NCBI GenBank assembly: GCA_028554755.1
Contig: JAPTOF010000021.1
Location: 1,878,501-1,942,500 of the forward strand
DNA: 64,000 nt
Origin: Cordia subcordata
Lineage: Eukaryota; Streptophyta; Magnoliopsida; Boraginales; Cordiaceae
Reading direction: 5' to 3'
Part shown: in pieces, positions 59,177 to 64,000 of the stretch
Layout: each line of letters opens with the position of its first letter
Position numbering within the stretch: the first letter of the stretch is position 1
Made by a program: the position numbers and the translations under genes
The notes under the pieces: model-generated
What the model saw: the letters and a program-made list of their open reading frames with translations, nothing else
Told to the model about the DNA's origin: nothing
The model's database searches: none

Positions 59177-62100
59177 AAAAAGTTTCGTCCTCAAAACTTG
59201 ACTTACCCGGATCGTCGAAGAGAAAAGGATATTTCTCACGCATTTCTGATTCCAATTCCCAGGTGGCCTCTCTCACAGTAAGGTTACCACTCCGTTGCAC
59301 TTTGACATATGGAATTGTCTGACGCTGTAAAATCTGCTCCTTTCAATCCACAATACCTACCGGTTGCTCCGGATATGTTAAATTGTACTGTATTGGTACC
59401 TGTTCATACTGTATGATATGATTTTGATCTGATATACACTTTCGGAGCTATGATACATGGAATACGTCATGAATGCCTGCTAGTGCTGGAGGTAGCGCCA
59501 CTCTGTATGCAACTTCTCCGATTCGTTCTAGGATTTCGAATGGCCCCACATAACGGGCACTTAACTTTCCACGGCTCCCAAATCTATTTACACCTTTGGT
59601 ATGTGACATTTTTAGGAACACATGATCGCCGACCTCAAACGCCAATTCCCTACGCTTCAGATCGGCCAAACTTTTCTGCCTGTCTTGAGCTCGTTTAAGC
59701 CTTGCTTGAATAATCTTAACTTTCTTTTCAGCATGTTCAAGTATTTGCGGCCCCAGAACTTTTCTTTCATCCATACCTTGCCAATATTTAGAGGTAAATC
59801 TAGCATCTCTATCGGACACGATTTCCTTCGGTACTCTATGCAGGCTCACTATTTCATTTAAATAATGCTTAGCTAGCTTTTCCCGATCCTCGTCTACTCG
59901 GATTGGTAGAAAATGTGCTGTCTTAGTCAATCAATAGCTAATTGATCCATGATTACCCAAACAGTGTCATGTTTATTCCTCGTTTTTGGCAACCCTACCA
60001 TAAAATCCATGGATACAAAGTCCCATTTCCATTCCGGTATCCCGAGAAGCTGTAATAACCTAGAAGTTTCTGATGTTTGGCCTTTATTCTTTAACTTGTT
60101 AAACATTTAGCTACAAAATTCCCAATATCTCGCTTCATATTATTCCACTAGAAATACTGCCAAAGGTCACGGTACATTTTGTGCCTCCTAGATGCATAGA
60201 AAAAAGGATTGATGTGCTTCAATTAAAATTTCTTTCCTTAGCTCTAGATCTTTAGGAACACATAATCTGTTGTTGAATAGAAGGGCACCATCCACCTGTA
60301 TGTGGAACTTCGGATTATTTCCCTTGCTTACTTCATTTATGATCTTCTCTAAGAAGGGATCATTCTTTTGGGTCATTCCAATCTTTTCGACTAACGTAGA
60401 CTGGACGGTTAAAGAGGCTAACACACTTTTCTCTCTAGGCAAGACTACTTCTACTTGTAACTTCTCAAATTCTCAAATAAACTCTTGTCGTGTAGTTACC
60501 AAGCTGGCTATAGCTGTCGTCGGTTTTCTAGTAAGTGCGTCCGCTACCACATTAGCCTTTCCCAGGTGGTAATGAATATTCAAATCATAATCTTTGAGGA
60601 GTTCCAACCACCTTTGCTACCTCGATCTTGTGAGGGTCGACTGAAACGCCATCTTTAGAGATAACAAGCCCCAAGAATGCCACCTGATTTAGCCAAAACT
60701 CACATTTATTAAGTTTTGCGAATAGATGCTGTTCATGTTCTTCCAAACTCTTGGAATATATAAGTATGTCATCAATAAACACTACCACAAACTGATCTAA
60801 ATATGACTTAAACACAGTGTTCATCAGATCCAAAAAAGTTGCAGGAGCGTTAGTTAAACTGAAAGGCATCACCACGAATTCATAGTGCCCATAACGAGTT
60901 TAGAAAGCCATTTTCAGAATGTCTTCACGTTGAACCCTCAACCAGTGATAACCGGATCTTAAATCTATCTTTGAAAACATTGAGGCACCCTATTGCTGAC
61001 CGAATAAATCATTTATTCATGGCAAAGGATATTTATTCTTCACAGTAACTTTGTTTAGTTCCCTATAATCAATGCACAACTGTAAGCTTTCATCTTTCTT
61101 TTTGATGAACAACACTAGAGCACCCCATGGTGAGACATTGGGACGTATCTGACCCTTATCCAACATTTCTTGTAACTGAATTTTCAATTCTTTAAGTTCG
61201 GTTGGGGCCATTCTATACGGTGTCTTGGATATAAGTGGTGTACCCTGTAGAAGTTCAATTTGAAACTCTACCTCGCTCTCTGGGGGTAATCTTAGCATAT
61301 CATCTGGGAACACATCTGGAAATTCTCGAAGCACTGGGATGTCTTCTAATTTCGGTTCTTTTTGCTCGTTAATTACCACATGAGCTAGGTATCTTGCACA
61401 GCCTTTTTGTAGTAACTTCTGCACCTTCAAAGCTGAGATAATGCAAGGTGTCTGCAATTGCCTTCCCTGAATTTCAAATTCCGGCTCCCCTAGCAAACGG
61501 TATAAAATTTTCTTCGCAAAACAATCCACGTGACCATGATAAGCAGATAACCAATGCATCCCCAAGATAACATCAAAATCCTTCATGTCTAAGTTGATTA
61601 AATCAGCAAACAATTCCTTTTCCCCCATATGTACTACATAGTTTCTGTAAATTATATCTGTCGTAATCGAGGCCCCAATAGGAGTTTCAACACACAATTT
61701 TATTCCCAACGGCTCAGATGTAACACCCAATAACGATGCAAATGACAAGGATATAAAGGAATATGCTGACCCAGTGTCAATAAAATATGAGTACAAACAT
61801 TAAAAATTGGAAAAATACCTGTTACCACAGTGTCTGATGCCCGTGCGTCCCCATATGTCATGGCATATACCCTGGCCCTCGCCTGAAATTGTTGACTCAC
61901 CCTTGGCCTCCGACTGCTGCACCGGCCTAATTGCTAGGGGCCGAACCTGACTCAACGCAGATGGCTGAGTAGGCTGCACCTCCGGGCAATTCCTAATACG
62001 ATGTTCCAATGAACCACACCTGTAACAATGCTCTGTAGACCCATATTTATAACACCCACCAGGCAATTTCCTGCAAGCTTTCGTTAGATGAAATCGCCCG

Positions 62101-62600
62101 CAACTAATACAAATCGGTCCCTGAAACGCACCCTGATCTCCAAATTGCTGCCCTATCGGTACTCGTGGAAATCCCTATCCTCCATACCGTGGAATAAATG
62201 GCCCAGGCTGAAAGCCAAATTGCTGGACGGCAGGCCTTCTCGAAGTACTAGAACTAAACCCGCTACTCTGCTATATCATTCCTATTCTTCTTATACCTTT
62301 ACTAGATGCTAGCTTATGGAAATGTTGTTTCTTCAAGTTTTCTCGCCATTCTGCTATTAAAGTTATTTCTAAGACACCTTCATACAACTTATAACGTAAG
62401 GAACCACAAACTGAAGAATAGATGGTTTAAGACCTCTCTCAAACTTTTCGGCTCTGGACTGGTCATTGGGAATCACATATGGAGCAAACTCTGCTAATTA
62501 TGTAAATTTATCAACATATTCATTCATGGTGTTATTGCCCTTAGTTAGAATAGAGAACTCATGAATCTTATTGGTATATGTCTTTGAGTGCAAGCTCTAA
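59175..62600 (-). pseudogene. Tekay/Del-type gag-pol polyprotein remnant
   Basis: Minus-strand blocks in order: gag with NTMNEYVDKFT and FERGLKPSI (about 62570-62410); a zinc knuckle CYRCGSLEHRIRNC (about 62030-61985); protease with [20 protein letters not shown] and VILGMHWL (61796-61500). Reverse transcriptase follows, with [20 protein letters not shown] (61130-61050) and [10 protein letters not shown] (near 60770). An RNase H tail and integrase zinc-region remnant lie at 60600-60170. The integrase core and end (59930-59448) has FLPIRVDEDREKLAKHYL, VSDRDARFTSKYW and GPFEILERIGEVAYRVALP. The C-terminal chromodomain end reads REATWELESEMREKYPFLFD, stop 59177-59175. Frame breaks are many and most of RNase H is deleted near 60600. 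The chromodomain end assigns it to the chromoviruses. Confidence 0.82.
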
Positions 62601-64000
62601 AGACTCGTAAGCTCATGGATTGATGCAGTGTAGTGTGTGCGAGAACGGGTGTTGAACCACAGGGAGGCTATGTTGTGAGATGAATTCTACGTGTGCGTTC
62701 TAGAATGTGCCTAAAAAATAAGAAATCTAAACTATCTATTTTTGGGATTTTTGAATGGTCGGGAGCTCTAACTAAAACGAATTAAATTAAACTATGAAAT
62801 TGGGAAAAGTAGGGGATAAGCTAATCTAGAGGAAATAACAAATGGAAATGGGTTAAGGTGACTTCAACTTATGAATGGGTGATTATATACTCAATTGCTA
62901 TGGGATTAAAGGATGATGGCATACTTTTAGTGATTGCTCTTAACTAGGTTGCTAAATTAGTGTCTTAATTTTCCCCTAGGACTCGGTGCGGGTCCGTCCC
63001 TAGGCAGCGCCTCCTAGTGCTACGGCGTGGTCCTTATGACCTAAAGCCTTAAGAGTAACTAACAAGCTTCCTAGGTGACTTATAATGAACTTACCCTAGT
63101 ACCTAAATCATTTGCTGGATTTAAAGCCAAGACCTAGTGTCGTTAAGGTTGACTAAACCTATTCTAAAACCTATTGGCTGGATTTAAAGCCAAAGGAGAC
63201 TCGGCCTAGGCTAGCCCTAAATTATGCTTCGTCATTCTAAGGTCACAATAGCGGGATTTAACCTATTAACACATTCATACATGTTCTAAGCCAAGGGGTT
63301 CGCGAATAAGGGGCCTATTCGACTACCAAACATCGTCATGCTCGGATTACACCATTAGAAACAATTAACAACCGACATGTATGCGTTATTGAAGTCATAT
63401 TCACTACTAGGCATGGAAATATACACATAGACATGAATATAAACATTACCCACTTCATAGCATCCACATATAAACACATAGACATGATTATAGCAAGGAT
63501 TAGATGTGTTTAGTAATAAATAAACTTCAATTTATACACATGTTACCCATTTAGGCATTTAATCAAACACTTAGACATGAATGAGAAAATAACCATTTAA
63601 ACAAGAAAATCAAACATGTATATATAATCAGCCATTTAATCCCAATCATAAGAATATATTGCTAACCCATTACATAAGTAAAATCACCCTACACAAGTCT
63701 ACTCAATCATAATAAAAGATAGAATGAAAGAGAGTTTATGAAGCTTCCCTTTCATTCTAGCTAATCTTGTACAAAGCTCTTGAGCAAACTTGAATCCAAG
63801 TGTTGAAACCCTTTAAATTCTCTTGCTCCAAAGTGATGAAATGTGTGAGAGAGTGTGTGTGTTGTAGGTGAAGACTAGGGTTAAGTGTGTGTGTGTGGGT
63901 GATGGGTGTGTAGAGATCCTATAAAAAATTCTCCAAAAAGCTCTCTAAAGATCTCTCTTTTTAGTCTGAAAATTGGGCTTTTATATCGACTTTTCATGAT
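62601..64000. other. Unresolved LTR-like sequence interrupting the Tekay gag
   Basis: The gag homology stops near 62600. The sequence to the right includes TTGAACCACAGGGAGG (62650) and two copies of GCTGGATTTAAAGCCAA (about 63116 and 63177), in the style of a plant LTR. It ends with TG-rich microsatellites at 63850-63905. No coding region was seen. It probably belongs to another retrotransposon inserted here that extends past the window. Confidence 0.4.

Noticed and set aside
1..64000. CRISPR arrays, bacterial operons or phage modules
   Set aside because: Gene structure, introns and transposons are all plant-type; no spaced direct repeats of CRISPR form were seen.

Overview
The window is nuclear DNA of a flowering plant, almost certainly a eudicot. 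Genes have many short exons with GT-AG introns, the spacers are AT-rich, every recognisable protein is a plant family, and large tracts are decayed plant transposons. I cannot name the species.

There are five host genes or gene remnants, read exon by exon. (1) 348-2033 (+): 3' part of a Ser/Pro-rich protein of unknown function, its 5' end outside or unresolved. (2) 5748-8192 (+): a complete six-exon receptor-like cytoplasmic kinase of the cold-responsive protein kinase 1 type. (3) 8899-11416 (-): a complete three-exon clathrin light chain, convergent with the kinase. (4) 24384-35441 (+): a 15-exon RNA polymerase II CTD phosphatase-like gene of the CPL1/CPL2 group with one dsRNA-binding domain, so closest to CPL2. 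(5) 37052-39837 (-): a five-exon protein with an N-terminal CBM20 starch-binding domain. At 46852-50026 (-) lies an LRR receptor kinase of the EFR/FLS2 (LRR-XII, non-RD) type, broken by one frameshift and two stop codons. A copy of only its 3' end sits about 2.7 kb away at 44124-44290.

The rest is mobile DNA. A Tat-lineage Ty3/gypsy relic (about 14.1-21.5 kb, minus) has a mutated reverse transcriptase, an internal tandem-repeat array, and a broken antisense ORF on the plus strand with a TATA-like box in front. An Athila-like LTR/PBS/gag remnant lies at 40.6-42.9 kb (plus). A Tekay/Del chromovirus relic occupies 57.46-62.6 kb (minus), with a complete 3' LTR, a polypurine tract and the chromodomain end. 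Related LTR pieces lie at 43.0-43.9, 53.1-54.9 and 62.6-64.0 kb. Smaller elements with readable ends are a TRIM (13224-13711), a solo LTR with a perfect 5-bp duplication inside a CPL intron (32636-33115), a PIF/Harbinger-type MITE with TTA duplication in another CPL intron (34300-34540), a hAT-type element (50880-51715), a probable Helitron (54988-56154), and two long inverted-repeat foldback elements. One foldback family carries tRNA-like A-box and B-box sequences in its arms.

The genes do not form a pathway; they are ordinary plant neighbours. I see no clearly new molecular system. The most unusual structures are the tRNA-like foldback family, the antisense gene with its own promoter candidate inside the Tat relic, the alternative C-termini of the CPL gene, and the partial duplication and death of the immune-receptor-like kinase.
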